A stretch of 64,000 nt of DNA from Notospermus geniculatus (taxonomy: Eukaryota > Nemertea > Pilidiophora > Heteronemertea > Lineidae): positions 1-64,000 of the forward strand of contig NMRB01000442.1 in assembly GCA_002633025.1 (NCBI GenBank), given 5' to 3'. Shown here piece by piece: positions 55,018 through 64,000 of this stretch. Each line of letters starts with the position of its first letter. The stretch's first letter is position 1. The position numbers and the translations under genes were made by a program. The notes under the pieces are model-generated. The model did not search any database, had not been told where the DNA came from, and saw nothing but the letters and a program-made list of their open reading frames with translations.

Positions 55018-55545
55018 GGCCGGACGTTAAAAGCTACTAAGGCCGTCCAGCGGCTGTTAAAAGCAACTAAGGTCGTCCACCGGACGTAACACGCAACTAA
55101 AGCCGTCCATCGGACGTAAAACACAACAACGCCGTCCACCCGACGTAAAACGCAACTAAGTCCGTCGACCAGACGTAAAACGCAACTAAGCCCGTCCACC
55201 GGACGTAAAACCCAACTAAGGCCGTCCACCGGACGTAAAACAAAACTGAAGCCGTCCACCGGACGTAAAACGCCAATAAGGCCGTCCACTGGACGTAAAA
55301 CACAACTAAGGTCGTCCACCGGACGTAAAACGCAACTAAGGCCGTCCACCGGACGTAAAACGCAACTAAACCCATCCACCGGACGTAAAACCCAACTAAG
55401 GCCGTCCACCGGACGTAAAACACAACTAAAGCCGTCCACCGGACGTAAAACGCAAAAAAGGCCGTCCACTGGACGTAAAACACAACTAAGGTTGTTCACC
55501 GAACGTAAAACGCAACTAAAGCCGTCCACTGGACGTTAAAATAAA
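55018..55545. repeat. 30-bp minisatellite block 2
   Basis: About 17-18 units of the same 30-bp repeat, four to five more than block 1. It ends about 130 bp before the first Helentron ATG. Confidence 0.95.
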
Positions 55546-55673
55546 CAGGAAGGCAATAGGACACCAATACATGATACTCTAAGATCAGACCTCAGAAAAG
55601 AAATTAAGACAGACTAGAAAGCTCAATTGTAAGAAAACACAAAGGAACAGCGTAAAAAACAACTAGCGTAAAC

Positions 55674-56540
55674 ATGTCTACTGACGAGAGACGACAAAAA
55701 GCTGTCAAAAGGCAACGCAGGTATCGGGCTAACGAAACTGCTGAACAGAGACAATTGCGTTTGCAAAAGGACAGAGATAGAAAGGCTCTACAACGAGCAA
55801 AATGTAAAGATGAACAAGTGAATGTTAAATGCAAAAATGAAGAAAAAATAAATCCACAAAGAAAGCGACAAACCCCAGATCCAGGATTTGAGATGATTCC
55901 TTTTAAAATACGCAAGACAAATAATGCGACTCGGGTGGCTGCAGCACGTGCTACTGAGACACCAGAAGTAAGATTGTTAAGACAAATTAAAGATAAAGAA
56001 CGTAAAGCTGCAACAAGGCGATCCGAAACTTTCGAACAAACAATGACACGGCAACATAAAGATAGAGAAAACAAAGCTGAAGCCCGTCAATCAGAAACAT
56101 GTGAACAGACCATCAAACGCAGATCACAGAATAAACAAGCAATGATAACAGCTCGTCAATCAGAAACACGTCAACAGACAACCAAACGCAGATTGCAGGA
56201 CAAACAGGCGAAGGCCACCGCTCGTCAATCAGAAACACGTGAACAGACAACCAAACGCAGATTGCAGGACAAACAGGCGAAAGCCACCGCTCGTCAATCA
56301 GAAACAGACGAACAGATAATCAAACGTAGATCACAGGACAAACAGGCGAAAGCTACATCTCGACAATCCGAAACCGCTCATACGAAGAAGCTCCGACAAA
56401 ATAAAGACCAAACATCCAAAGCACAATCACGAAAAGATGAAACTTCCGATCAAAGAAGTGCACGATTGTCAGTACGCAAAACTTCATATTCTGTGAGAAA
56501 ATCACGTGTAGAAACGTGTGCAGTGGCAAGAACAAACTAA
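55674..56540 (+). CDS. Helentron N-terminal protein with STPR-like repeats
   Basis: A 288-residue, strongly basic, highly charged protein made of 20-24-residue units of the form R-x-SET-x-EQ-T-x-x-R-x-x-DKQAKATA. The start RANETAEQRQLRLQKDRDRKA is the classic STPR (score and three amino acid peptide repeat) pattern, a DNA-binding repeat found at the N-terminus of many Helitron proteins. The ATG is preceded by AAC at -3 to -1. The frame ends in CAVARTN because 13 bases present in the downstream duplicate are missing here (junction at about 56,533). In the ancestor it continued into the zinc-finger module. Probable role: binding element DNA. Confidence 0.75.
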   Translation: MSTDERRQKAVKRQRRYRANETAEQRQLRLQKDRDRKALQRAKCKDEQVNVKCKNEEKINPQRKRQTPDPGFEMIPFKIRKTNNATRVAAARATETPEVRLLRQIKDKERKAATRRSETFEQTMTRQHKDRENKAEARQSETCEQTIKRRSQNKQAMITARQSETRQQTTKRRLQDKQAKATARQSETREQTTKRRLQDKQAKATARQSETDEQIIKRRSQDKQAKATSRQSETAHTKKLRQNKDQTSKAQSRKDETSDQRSARLSVRKTSYSVRKSRVETCAVARTN

Positions 56541-57335
56541 AAGATACTCCATCCTATCCTTGCGGTATTTGTTCCCGAATGATGTTCAGATCATCTGTCC
56601 TTTTGCTCAAGATCGAGAAGTACCAGAAATTCGAGGAAAACAACCCGACAGAAGCTAAAATGGTGTTTGACCAAAAGAATATATGCTGCACTGAGAAAGG
56701 CGTGTTCATTTGTAAAACATGTGACAGGAGGTTGAAAGATGGCCACGTTCCTGCCCAACAGGACAAACAGGCGAAGGCCACCGCTCGTCAATCAGAAACA
56801 CGTGAACAGACAACCGAACGCAGATTGCAGGACAAACAGGCGAAGTCCACCGCTCGTCAATCAGAAACAGACGAACAGATAATCAAACGTAGATCACAGG
56901 ACAAACAGGCGAAAGCTACATCTCGACAATCCGAAACCGCTCATACGAAGAAGCTCCGACAAAATAAAGACCAAACATCCAAAGCACAATCACGAAAACA
57001 TGAAACTTCCGATCAAAGAAGTGCACGATTGTCAGTACGCAAAACTTCATATTCTGTGAGAAAATCACGTGTAGAAACGTGTGCAGTGGCAAGGCAAAAC
57101 TTCAAGAACAAACTAAAAGATACTCCATCCTATCCTTGCGGTATTTGTTCCCGAATGATGTTCAGATCATCTGTCCTTTTGCTCAAGATCGAGAAGTACC
57201 AGAAATTCGAGGAAAACAACCCGACAGAAGCTAAAATGGTCTTTGACCAAAAGAATATATGCTGCACTGAGAAAGGCGTGTTCATTTGTAAAACATGTGA
57301 CAGGAGGTTGAAAGATGGCCACGTTCCTGCCCAAA
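56199..57335 (+). repeat. Internal tandem duplication of the STPR/zinc-finger module
   Basis: 56,199-56,761 and 56,762-57,335 are almost identical at an offset of 563 bp. The first copy lacks 13 bases between repeated CAAG words. Confidence 0.92.
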
Positions 57336-57346
57336 AGCAAATATAA
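56553..57346 (+). CDS. Helentron zinc-finger module, duplicated
   Basis: The frame (open from 56,516) carries two copies of a Cys-rich segment, PCGICSRMMFRSSVLLL followed about 35 residues later by ICCTEKGVFICKTCDRRLKD (pairs C-x2-C, C-C and C-x2-C). STPR-like repeats lie between them. Such a module precedes the DUF6570 region in related elements. A one-base frame change near 57,338 (PAQKQI and stop, where the next frame reads NINNMQLDDIP) separates it from the following ORF. The duplication is local to this copy or its lineage. Confidence 0.75.
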
Positions 57347-57351
57347 ACAAC

Positions 57352-58365
57352 ATGCAACTAGACGACATACCTAAAGAACTGGCCGATCTTAAACCACTTG
57401 AAAAAAGACTGATTAGTCAGAGAATACTCTTTATGAAGCTAGTGGCATTACCTAGTGGGAAACAGAGAGCAATTCATGGTGCTGCTGTTAATGTTCCAAC
57501 CTCTCTCCAACCCATTTGTTCTGTTTTGCCAAGACTACCACATGAAACTCACATCGTCCCGTTCAAGTTAAAGAGAAAGTTAGTGTACAAAGGTCATTAC
57601 TTGCACGATTATATCAGACCTCAGAAGGTAATGGAAGCTCTAACATGGTTAAAAAACAACAACCCCCTGTACAAAGACATCAATGTCAATTTCGATTGGG
57701 AAAAGGAATGGCAAGATGAAGACAACAAACTATGGGAAGCACTAACCATCGATGACTCAAATGTGCATGTATCTGATGATAACGGGCCAGAGTTACCAAG
57801 TCATGATCAAATCATTGAACAAATCGACACATCAGCCCAAATCGCCGAAAACAATCAAACACAACCACGTGCTCCGCAAGACATAGTTACATTAGCTGCA
57901 CGAAATGATTTCACTGTCCAGAATGTACCTGGAGATGGCAGTTGTTTCTTCTCGGCAGTTAGTTTAACGATGCGTGGAGCAGGTTTACAGAGTTTAACAT
58001 CTCAGAGACTTCGACAAGATGTAGTCAATCACTTCAAACAATCAAACAGAGAAATCTATCAGGATTTTATTGCTGATCCAACTCACATTGGCATGAACGA
58101 TGTCGATGCAGCACGTGCTACTGATACAGACAGAGCTATTGCAAGTATCTCAGGTCCAGCTGATAGACAGGAACAAATGTGGTACAGATACATAGACAGA
58201 TTGGAGAATGCAAATGCCTGGGCTGATAATGTGACAGTTCAGGGTTTGAGTGACATGCTGAACATAGAAATTAGAATCCTTGCTACACTTAGTCCAAATC
58301 AGTTTACAATCATTCGACCACGAGTGAGTCAGGTTAATGAGAACTTGCCGTTCATAACATTATAG
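57352..58365 (+). CDS. Helentron DUF6570-like plus OTU protease region
   Basis: Residues about 1-75 (IPKELADLKPLEKRLISQRI, then ALPSGKQRAIHG) match the DUF6570 pattern of Helitron-like proteins. From about 180 an OTU deubiquitinase-like fold follows: NVPGDGSCFFSAVS (Asp195, Cys198 catalytic), then SQRLRQDVVNHF, and WADNVTVQGLSDMLNIEIRI. The catalytic histidine segment (MHYVALF) lies just beyond the stop at 58,363-58,365, in a frame shifted by one base, so the protease is broken. OTU domains are known in several Helentron lineages; their role in transposition is not established. Upstream and downstream modules were one polyprotein in the ancestor. Confidence 0.85.
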   Translation: MQLDDIPKELADLKPLEKRLISQRILFMKLVALPSGKQRAIHGAAVNVPTSLQPICSVLPRLPHETHIVPFKLKRKLVYKGHYLHDYIRPQKVMEALTWLKNNNPLYKDINVNFDWEKEWQDEDNKLWEALTIDDSNVHVSDDNGPELPSHDQIIEQIDTSAQIAENNQTQPRAPQDIVTLAARNDFTVQNVPGDGSCFFSAVSLTMRGAGLQSLTSQRLRQDVVNHFKQSNREIYQDFIADPTHIGMNDVDAARATDTDRAIASISGPADRQEQMWYRYIDRLENANAWADNVTVQGLSDMLNIEIRILATLSPNQFTIIRPRVSQVNENLPFITL

Positions 58366-58407
58366 GATTAATCGACCAAATGCACTATGTAGCATTGTTT
58401 TCAAAGG

Positions 58408-61400
58408 ATGGTAATGCATCAAGAGAAACCAACAGTTCTCTACCTGAAAATGTACACACGACAGATAAAGATATACAGGACGAGGAAGATGATAGGGTTG
58501 CATAGGGTTGCATTAGGGTCTGCCAATAGATCTGGTCTACCTCTGGATACATGTCTTCAAGTTGAAACAAGTGAAGATTTTGATCAGATTATTTCTGTAG
58601 CTCCGGGAGAAAACCAAAAGCCTACAGCATTCTTAACAGACGAACATTACGAAGAACTGGCCAATCCAGATATGTTTCCTTTTGCTCAGAACACGTTCTC
58701 AACAAAACGAAACTGTAGACTAACAACAAGAAAGTACTTCAATCAGAGGCTGTTGCATTGTGATGGCAGATTTGCAAAAGATGTTGAATACTTACTGGCG
58801 TCTCAATATGTAGTAGAAGCAGATCAAGTGAAAAAGGAAGCCAGTATAGCTTTAAAACAACTAGGAAGCAGTATTCAACGTGGGAAAAAAATAACGGCCG
58901 GCATGTTGAAAAATTCCGAGAATCTGAGAGCGTTGGTCAGGAAAGATGTTGCATTCAAGTTCATGAAGAACGTCAGAGGTACACCTGCATATTGGAAAAG
59001 AACATTACATGATGTGGTGGCAATGGTACGTCAACTGGGCATCCCAACATGGTTCCTGACAATGTCAGCTAATGATCTGAACTGGCCTGAAATAATCCAG
59101 ACAATTGGTAGACAATATGGCAAACAATTCTCAGATGATGATGTCCATGCAATGGAATGGGAAGAGAAATCCCGATGGCTCCGAACAAATCCAGTTACAG
59201 CAGCTAGAATGTTCAATTATAGAGTTCAATCATTCTTCAAGGAATTCCTCTGCAGTACAGCCAACCCCATTGGAAAAATTGAAGACTTCTTCTACAGAAT
59301 AGAATTCCAAGCGAGAGGATCACCACATGTTCATTGTATCATATGGGTTGAGAATGCTCCTAGGCTAGATGTTAATTCAGATGAAGAAATCACTGAGTTC
59401 ATAGATCAGTATCAAACATGTGAACTGAATGAACTGTCCAAAAAGTACCAAAGTCATAAGCACTCACGAACATGCCGACGAAATGGTGGTTGCAGATTTC
59501 ATTATCCTAGACCCATTTCTTCTGAAACAATTGTTGCAAGGAAACCTGACGATGAAACCAACATTGACAAAGAATATGTCGTGAAGCTGCTTGGAAAAGT
59601 ATCCGATGTGCTTAACGATCCTGATCTCAGCAGTGATGCCACTCTCACAGACGTATTGGAGAGAGCCGGTCTCACAGAACAGATGTACAATGATGCATTG
59701 AAAGTTTCCTTCTCTGGTACAAACATTGTGCTAAAGAGAGAAGTTGATGCAAGATTCATCAACTGTTACAACTACGACATCCTGAGCACTTGGCAAGCCA
59801 ACATGGACCTCCAATTCATCATAGATCCATACTCGTGCATTATGTACATATGTAGTTACATGATGAAAAGTGAGAAAGTTATGAGTGATCTCTTGAGAAA
59901 TGTTGCCAAAGAAAATCAAACCTGTGAACTGAGACAACAACTGGACAAGGTTGGTTCAAAGTTTCTGAACAGTAGAGAGGTCAGTGCACAAGAAGCAGCT
60001 TACAGACTGTTATCCTTACCACTAAAGATGTCCACAAGAACACACCAGTTCATCAACACCAACCCAAAGGAGAAGAGAGTCACAATGGTCAAGCCATCAG
60101 CTATTATTAAAGAAATGGATGACGACAGAGAAGACCTTTTCTGTACAAGTATCATTGATAGATACGCCGCCAGACCAGATACTCTTGAACAGATTTGCCT
60201 GGCAGAGTTTGTGGCAAATTATGCAATAGATTCAAAGAAATATGACAATGAAAACAATGATCATGACCAAAACATCCTCGAAATTGATAATGGACGTCGA
60301 TGTCCCAGGATCACACTCAAAAATGGTCTAGGTCGCATGTACAAGAGAAGAAAGGAAGCAGTAATTAGGTTCTTCAAACCTAAAGAAGGTGAAGAGAAAT
60401 ACCACCATATGCTTATGTTGTATCTTCCATGGAGGCACGAAAACTCACTGAAAGGAGACAATGAAAGTTATGAAGATCAAGTCAGAGAGAACATTGAACG
60501 AATCACAGAGAATGAACGACGATACACCCGTGATCTGGAAGACCCTGATGAGATGATCAATAACCTTGAAAACAATGAATTTCCCCAACATGCTTGGGAC
60601 ATGATTGCTCCAACGATAGAAGCTCATGAAGCGGAGCATAATGCCGAAGGTGAAGAGGTTCAACAAGATGCTGGACCACAGGAGACCCACAATATTGACA
60701 TTCAAGTTGGAAAATCAAAGCAAAATGATACAATGTATTCTGAACTGAGTTCAAAGTTTACAGCTGAAGCCAGCAAGTCACTGATGACATTTGAAGAATA
60801 CTGCCAAGGCATGAGAACTCTAAACCAAGAACAGAGAGATGTAATCCACAGACATCGACAATGGTGTAAAGATACCGTAGTGGCCCTTAAAAACAATACA
60901 GAACTACCTGTATATCACATTTTTCTCAATGGCCCTGGTGGAGTCGGCAAATCTCATATCATAAAGCTCATACACTATCATACAGTCCGTTTGCTTCGTT
61001 TGTCTGGATGCTATGAACCTGAAGAAGTTATTGTTCTTCTAACTGCTTTCACGGGAACGGCTGCCTTCAACATCGATGGAATGACACTACACTCGGCATT
61101 TTCCCTTGGTACTGGTCACTACACACCACTGAACGCTGAAAAGTTGAACACTTTGAGAACAAAACTAGGTAAAATGAGACTACTTATCATAGACGAAATT
61201 TCCATGGTTGGTGCTGAACTGCTGTTCAAAATCCACAGGCGACTACAAGAAATCATGGGAACAAACACAGACTCGGTGTTTGGAAACATCAGCATTCTTG
61301 CCGTTGGTGACCTGTATCAGCTACCCCCAATAGGAGAAAGTCCTGTGTTTGGTCTTCCTAGAAATCCTTATGCTAAGCTATATGGTTCAATATGGGCCAA

Positions 61401-62421
61401 AAAGTTCAAAATGATCGAACTTACCCAAATCATGAGACAACGAGGTGATCCAACTTTTGGACATGTATTAGGAAGAGTAAGGACAGCGTCATGTACCGAG
61501 GAAGATCTTGAAATCCTTCAAAGTAGGGTAGTGACATCTGAGAATGATATTCCTGATAATACACTCAGAGTATACAGGACAAACGCTGAAGTAGATGCTT
61601 ACAACGAACCTTGCCTTGACCAGTTGGGAAAAGATAACGAGATTGTCACAATACAAGCAACAGATACCATGAAAACCAACATTAAACATCTGGCAAAACC
61701 TACATCCGACAAACGATCTGATACTGGTGGACTTCATTCACAGTTGAAAATAGCTACATCTGCTAGAGTTATGCTAGTTACAAACGTAGATGTATCTGAT
61801 GGGCTAGTGAATGGAGCAATTGGTACTGTAGCGGGACTAATCTGGACTGACACAAGTGAAACAAATATGCAAACAATCATGGTTCAATTTGATAATCCCA
61901 AGGTTGGCCAGAAGGCCATAGCAGCTAGTCCATATAAAGTCCAGTTTTCTCATGCAGTACCAATAAACAAAGCAGAAGCTTCATTTCCAATTAATAAACA
62001 GAGACCACACATCCAAATGACAAGAGTACAGTTTCCATTGACACTGTGCTGGGCATGTACTATACACAAAGTGCAGGGGAAAACAATGGACAGAATAGTT
62101 GTGGGCATGGAAAAGAAAGGACGTGGAAAATTTATGCCAGGTCAAGCATATGTAGCATTCAGTCGAGTTAAAACTCTCGATGGTTTATACTTGCTTGGAT
62201 TTGATCCATCATCAATAAGGGTTAGCCCTCAGGTTATGAAAGAACTCCAGCGGCTTGGTAAACAACAATTACCATCAACTGTAGAGACTGTTTCTGACAG
62301 GACACAAAGTGATTCGACCTTGAGTCTGGTATCCCTCAATGTAAGGTCATACAAAAAACACCTTGCCGACCTCAAGAATGACTCAACTATCCAAAATGCT
62401 GACATCTGTTGTTTCACATAA
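58408..62421 (+). CDS. Helentron Rep-helicase, start of endonuclease
   Basis: The 1,337-codon frame is intact. Its real homology begins after a 10-base duplication near 58,492-58,511, at VALGSANRSG. Rep/HUH nuclease: the metal-binding HVH at residues 307-309 in RGSPHVHCIIWVE, and the tyrosine pair Y480/Y484 in MYICSYMMKS. Helicase: Walker A GPGGVGKSH (842-850), Walker B IDEISM (928-933), AVGDLYQLPP, the TIHKVQGKTMDRIVV and YVAFSRVKTLDGLYL motifs of the PIF1-like family. The last 30 residues (LVSLNVRSYKKHL, then ADICCFT) begin an endonuclease/exonuclease/phosphatase domain that is cut by a TAA. Rep would nick and join DNA; the helicase unwinds it during rolling-circle transposition. Confidence 0.95.
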   Translation: MVMHQEKPTVLYLKMYTRQIKIYRTRKMIGLHRVALGSANRSGLPLDTCLQVETSEDFDQIISVAPGENQKPTAFLTDEHYEELANPDMFPFAQNTFSTKRNCRLTTRKYFNQRLLHCDGRFAKDVEYLLASQYVVEADQVKKEASIALKQLGSSIQRGKKITAGMLKNSENLRALVRKDVAFKFMKNVRGTPAYWKRTLHDVVAMVRQLGIPTWFLTMSANDLNWPEIIQTIGRQYGKQFSDDDVHAMEWEEKSRWLRTNPVTAARMFNYRVQSFFKEFLCSTANPIGKIEDFFYRIEFQARGSPHVHCIIWVENAPRLDVNSDEEITEFIDQYQTCELNELSKKYQSHKHSRTCRRNGGCRFHYPRPISSETIVARKPDDETNIDKEYVVKLLGKVSDVLNDPDLSSDATLTDVLERAGLTEQMYNDALKVSFSGTNIVLKREVDARFINCYNYDILSTWQANMDLQFIIDPYSCIMYICSYMMKSEKVMSDLLRNVAKENQTCELRQQLDKVGSKFLNSREVSAQEAAYRLLSLPLKMSTRTHQFINTNPKEKRVTMVKPSAIIKEMDDDREDLFCTSIIDRYAARPDTLEQICLAEFVANYAIDSKKYDNENNDHDQNILEIDNGRRCPRITLKNGLGRMYKRRKEAVIRFFKPKEGEEKYHHMLMLYLPWRHENSLKGDNESYEDQVRENIERITENERRYTRDLEDPDEMINNLENNEFPQHAWDMIAPTIEAHEAEHNAEGEEVQQDAGPQETHNIDIQVGKSKQNDTMYSELSSKFTAEASKSLMTFEEYCQGMRTLNQEQRDVIHRHRQWCKDTVVALKNNTELPVYHIFLNGPGGVGKSHIIKLIHYHTVRLLRLSGCYEPEEVIVLLTAFTGTAAFNIDGMTLHSAFSLGTGHYTPLNAEKLNTLRTKLGKMRLLIIDEISMVGAELLFKIHRRLQEIMGTNTDSVFGNISILAVGDLYQLPPIGESPVFGLPRNPYAKLYGSIWAKKFKMIELTQIMRQRGDPTFGHVLGRVRTASCTEEDLEILQSRVVTSENDIPDNTLRVYRTNAEVDAYNEPCLDQLGKDNEIVTIQATDTMKTNIKHLAKPTSDKRSDTGGLHSQLKIATSARVMLVTNVDVSDGLVNGAIGTVAGLIWTDTSETNMQTIMVQFDNPKVGQKAIAASPYKVQFSHAVPINKAEASFPINKQRPHIQMTRVQFPLTLCWACTIHKVQGKTMDRIVVGMEKKGRGKFMPGQAYVAFSRVKTLDGLYLLGFDPSSIRVSPQVMKELQRLGKQQLPSTVETVSDRTQSDSTLSLVSLNVRSYKKHLADLKNDSTIQNADICCFT

Positions 62422-62976
62422 ACTTTCCTCACACCTAATCAAACTCTCAACACTAATGACCTGATCAATGATAACCATCATGTTGTACGTCATGAACGTC
62501 CTCTCTCTGGTCACCTATCAAAAGGAGGCATCATGTTGAGCGCCAAATCATCCTTGTCACCCAAGGAAGTTGCAAATCTACCACCGCACATAGAAATTCT
62601 ACCATGCATCATTCAAAAATCAGGGTCTCCTGTCAATGTCATAACAGCCTACAGATCATCGGCTCTTGTGCCACTCCGTCAGTTTATTGAAAATCTGAAC
62701 ACTTGCCTACAAACCGTTGATATGTTATATCCAACGATTCTCTGCGGTGACTTCAATGTTGACATACAAAACAATCCTTCAGACATGTCAAATATTTTGA
62801 TTTCATATTTACATCAATGGAACCTATCACAGGCAGTTACTTCGAAAACAACCGACTACGGATCACTTCTTGATCATCTCTACACCAATATACCAAAGTC
62901 GAAATTAACTGTGTCTGTAAAAGATTGTTACTTTTCAGACCATGATATCGTGCATTTGAAAACAACAACTTCGTAA
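62422..62976 (+). pseudogene. Helentron endonuclease domain (EEP fold)
   Basis: This continues in the same frame after the TAA at 62,419-62,421. The family usually has Glu in that position (the ET of the T-ET-x-L motif), a metal ligand. Further motifs: RPLSGHLSKGGIML, VITAYRSS, ILCGDFNVDI (GDFN catalytic Asp/Asn), LLDHLYTN and YFSDHDIV (SDH, catalytic Asp and His). The domain is otherwise complete and ends at KTTTS and a stop. It would cut the target, as in non-LTR retrotransposons. Only one stop interrupts it. Confidence 0.85.
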
Positions 62977-62980
62977 ATGC

Positions 62981-64000
62981 GGACGTCAGCCAAGTTCCTC
63001 AATAGGTGTCACTGTAGCTAAAACGCTCGAAATGAAATCGATATCCCAGTGTAACGTAATTCAGTGCCCCCCCCCCCCCCATAAATCAGTGTCCTACCCT
63101 ATTGGGGGGGGGGGGGGGGCCGTGTTGTGTTGGACGGAATAAGTCCCACGAGAAGAGAAACCATTGTTCAGGATACAGCAATCTTGACACTAGAGGGTCT
63201 TGGGACGAGGATAGAATAGAACATTTTTATCGTACAATCACCTTTTCTCCGGTATAATCACACTCAGTTTAACTGTGCAATCAGACATGTTACCAGCAGT
63301 CTGGTTTTGTGATTATGATCACATACAAGGTAAAAGAAGTGTGAAATTGACTAGACATTCCGGAAAAAATTTCAAACGATCTACGTTACTGTTACATAAT
63401 AAAGTTAGAGTCACTTAACCAGCCAATTCAAGGTTGTTCTCATTGGTCAATCGATAAATATTGGGAATGGTTTGTGATTGAATGATTGTGTTCACAATAC
63501 GGTGTCTGATCTTTCTTGCGTCAACACGTAATTATAATTCCATTAGAAAGGTTTATGTAACAATGTGCCCAAACCCTATAAAAGCCAACGTCCCAAGGCA
63601 GCAAAGCCACTTCCACCGCGGATGCCGTCTGGTTCTCCATGCGCCGAAGTTTGGTGACGCTCCCACGTCAGAGAGAAGCTAGCCCGGAATCGCCTATACA
63701 ATATATAACCGCGTGAGTAAATTATTCCCATTATTTTTAACCGATTCATACTCCACCTTCATGTACCCATTTTCACCGATTTTTGCCAAGGACGCATTTC
63801 CAACCCCCACAACGGACTGAACAAATGACGGGTTACGGGCATGCGGGATTGCGGCCCCAAGACATCTACCCTTGTCCTGAGCTCGGCAACTCGCTGCTTT
63901 TGGGTGATCGAAAGGAAAGAAAATAACTAGGAGTTATTTTCTTGGGCCAAGAGCAGCGCAAACCCAGCTCGCTCAACGATCCATCAAAATCTTGAAATGC
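62981..64000. other. Intergenic with dispersed repeat fragments
   Basis: 63,066-63,230 repeats parts of 41,800-42,010 and 30,796-30,832. It holds a C13 run and a G14 run that nearly pair with each other. The Helentron 3' terminus is probably in or just before this part but I cannot see its hairpin. Beyond 63,230 nothing is recognised. Confidence 0.4.

Larger units (their letters stand above)
52290..55545. repeat. 1.56-kb direct tandem duplication
   Basis: 52,290-53,849 and 53,850-55,545 are almost identical at an offset of 1,557-1,560 bp. Each copy contains an inverted-repeat arm, a hairpin, a TATA/CCAAT promoter-like block and a 30-bp minisatellite. The second minisatellite is longer. Confidence 0.95.
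52168..62980 (+). mobile_element. Degenerate Helentron (Helitron2-type) with OTU and endonuclease
   Basis: In order: an inverted-repeat and promoter leader (52.17-55.55 kb, duplicated), an N-terminal STPR-like repeat protein, a zinc-finger module, a DUF6570-like segment, an OTU cysteine protease, a Rep/HUH nuclease, a superfamily 1 helicase and an endonuclease/exonuclease/phosphatase domain. Helentrons are rolling-circle transposons distinguished from classic Helitrons by the C-terminal endonuclease. The left boundary is set by the outer palindrome and is uncertain; the right end is placed at the end of the endonuclease frame. Several frame breaks show that it is inactive. Confidence 0.88.

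Noticed and set aside
53479-55529. Long minus-strand frames with VDGLSCVLRP-like decapeptide repeats
   Set aside because: They follow from a 30-bp minisatellite whose period is divisible by three. Two frames are open at once, and there is no promoter or domain.
63066-63120. C13 and G14 runs as a G-quadruplex regulatory element
   Set aside because: They are homopolymers inside a dispersed repeat also seen at 41.8 kb and may be sequencing length errors.

Overview
The window looks like marine invertebrate nuclear DNA, probably a deuterostome. It has spaced splice-like signals, many AGGCCTA-rich stretches, tRNA-derived SINE heads and dense eukaryotic transposons, with no bacterial gene organisation. 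A Ty3/gypsy remnant ends in RNase H and then runs straight to a polypurine tract. That layout is known for the Gmr1-like group described in deuterostomes, and it supports (but does not prove) an echinoderm-like source.

Layout. 1-10,200: MITE and foldback elements, a gypsy 3' end (about 3.1-4.56 kb), a TTAA-flanked foldback (5.6-6.5 kb) and a Harbinger-related foldback with about 0.7 kb arms (6.55-8.66 kb). 10.2-22.1 kb: a perfect 80-bp palindrome, two related inverted-repeat families, an element with a 9-bp target duplication (17.7-18.4 kb) and candidate exons of an unrecognised transcript (16.4-18.7 kb). 22.1-26.0 kb: a 3.4-kb LINE inserted into the last codons of another LINE. 26-34 kb: small repeats, a second TTAA foldback, a second gypsy fragment, and an array of about 16 tRNA-like units interleaved with five palindromic elements. 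34-42 kb: mostly unassigned, with a broken rhodopsin-family GPCR at 38.1-39.1 kb, the only recognisable host-type coding sequence. 42.4-46.5 kb: a DIRS-type tyrosine-recombinase retrotransposon with 48-bp inverted repeats, next to a miniature relative. 46.5-52.1 kb: a SINE, a LINE fragment, tandem duplications and an inverted-repeat family. 52.2-63 kb: a large degenerate Helentron (Helitron2) with a duplicated promoter/minisatellite leader and STPR-like repeats, zinc-finger, DUF6570-like, OTU protease, Rep, helicase and endonuclease regions.

No complete host gene is supported. The protein-coding content is almost entirely transposon-derived and mostly broken. The most informative systems are the OTU-endonuclease Helentron with its duplicated promoter, the LINE-in-LINE insertion with serial 3' stem-loops, and the compound tRNA-like/palindrome array. 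Clade names rest on motif recognition by eye, not on a database search.
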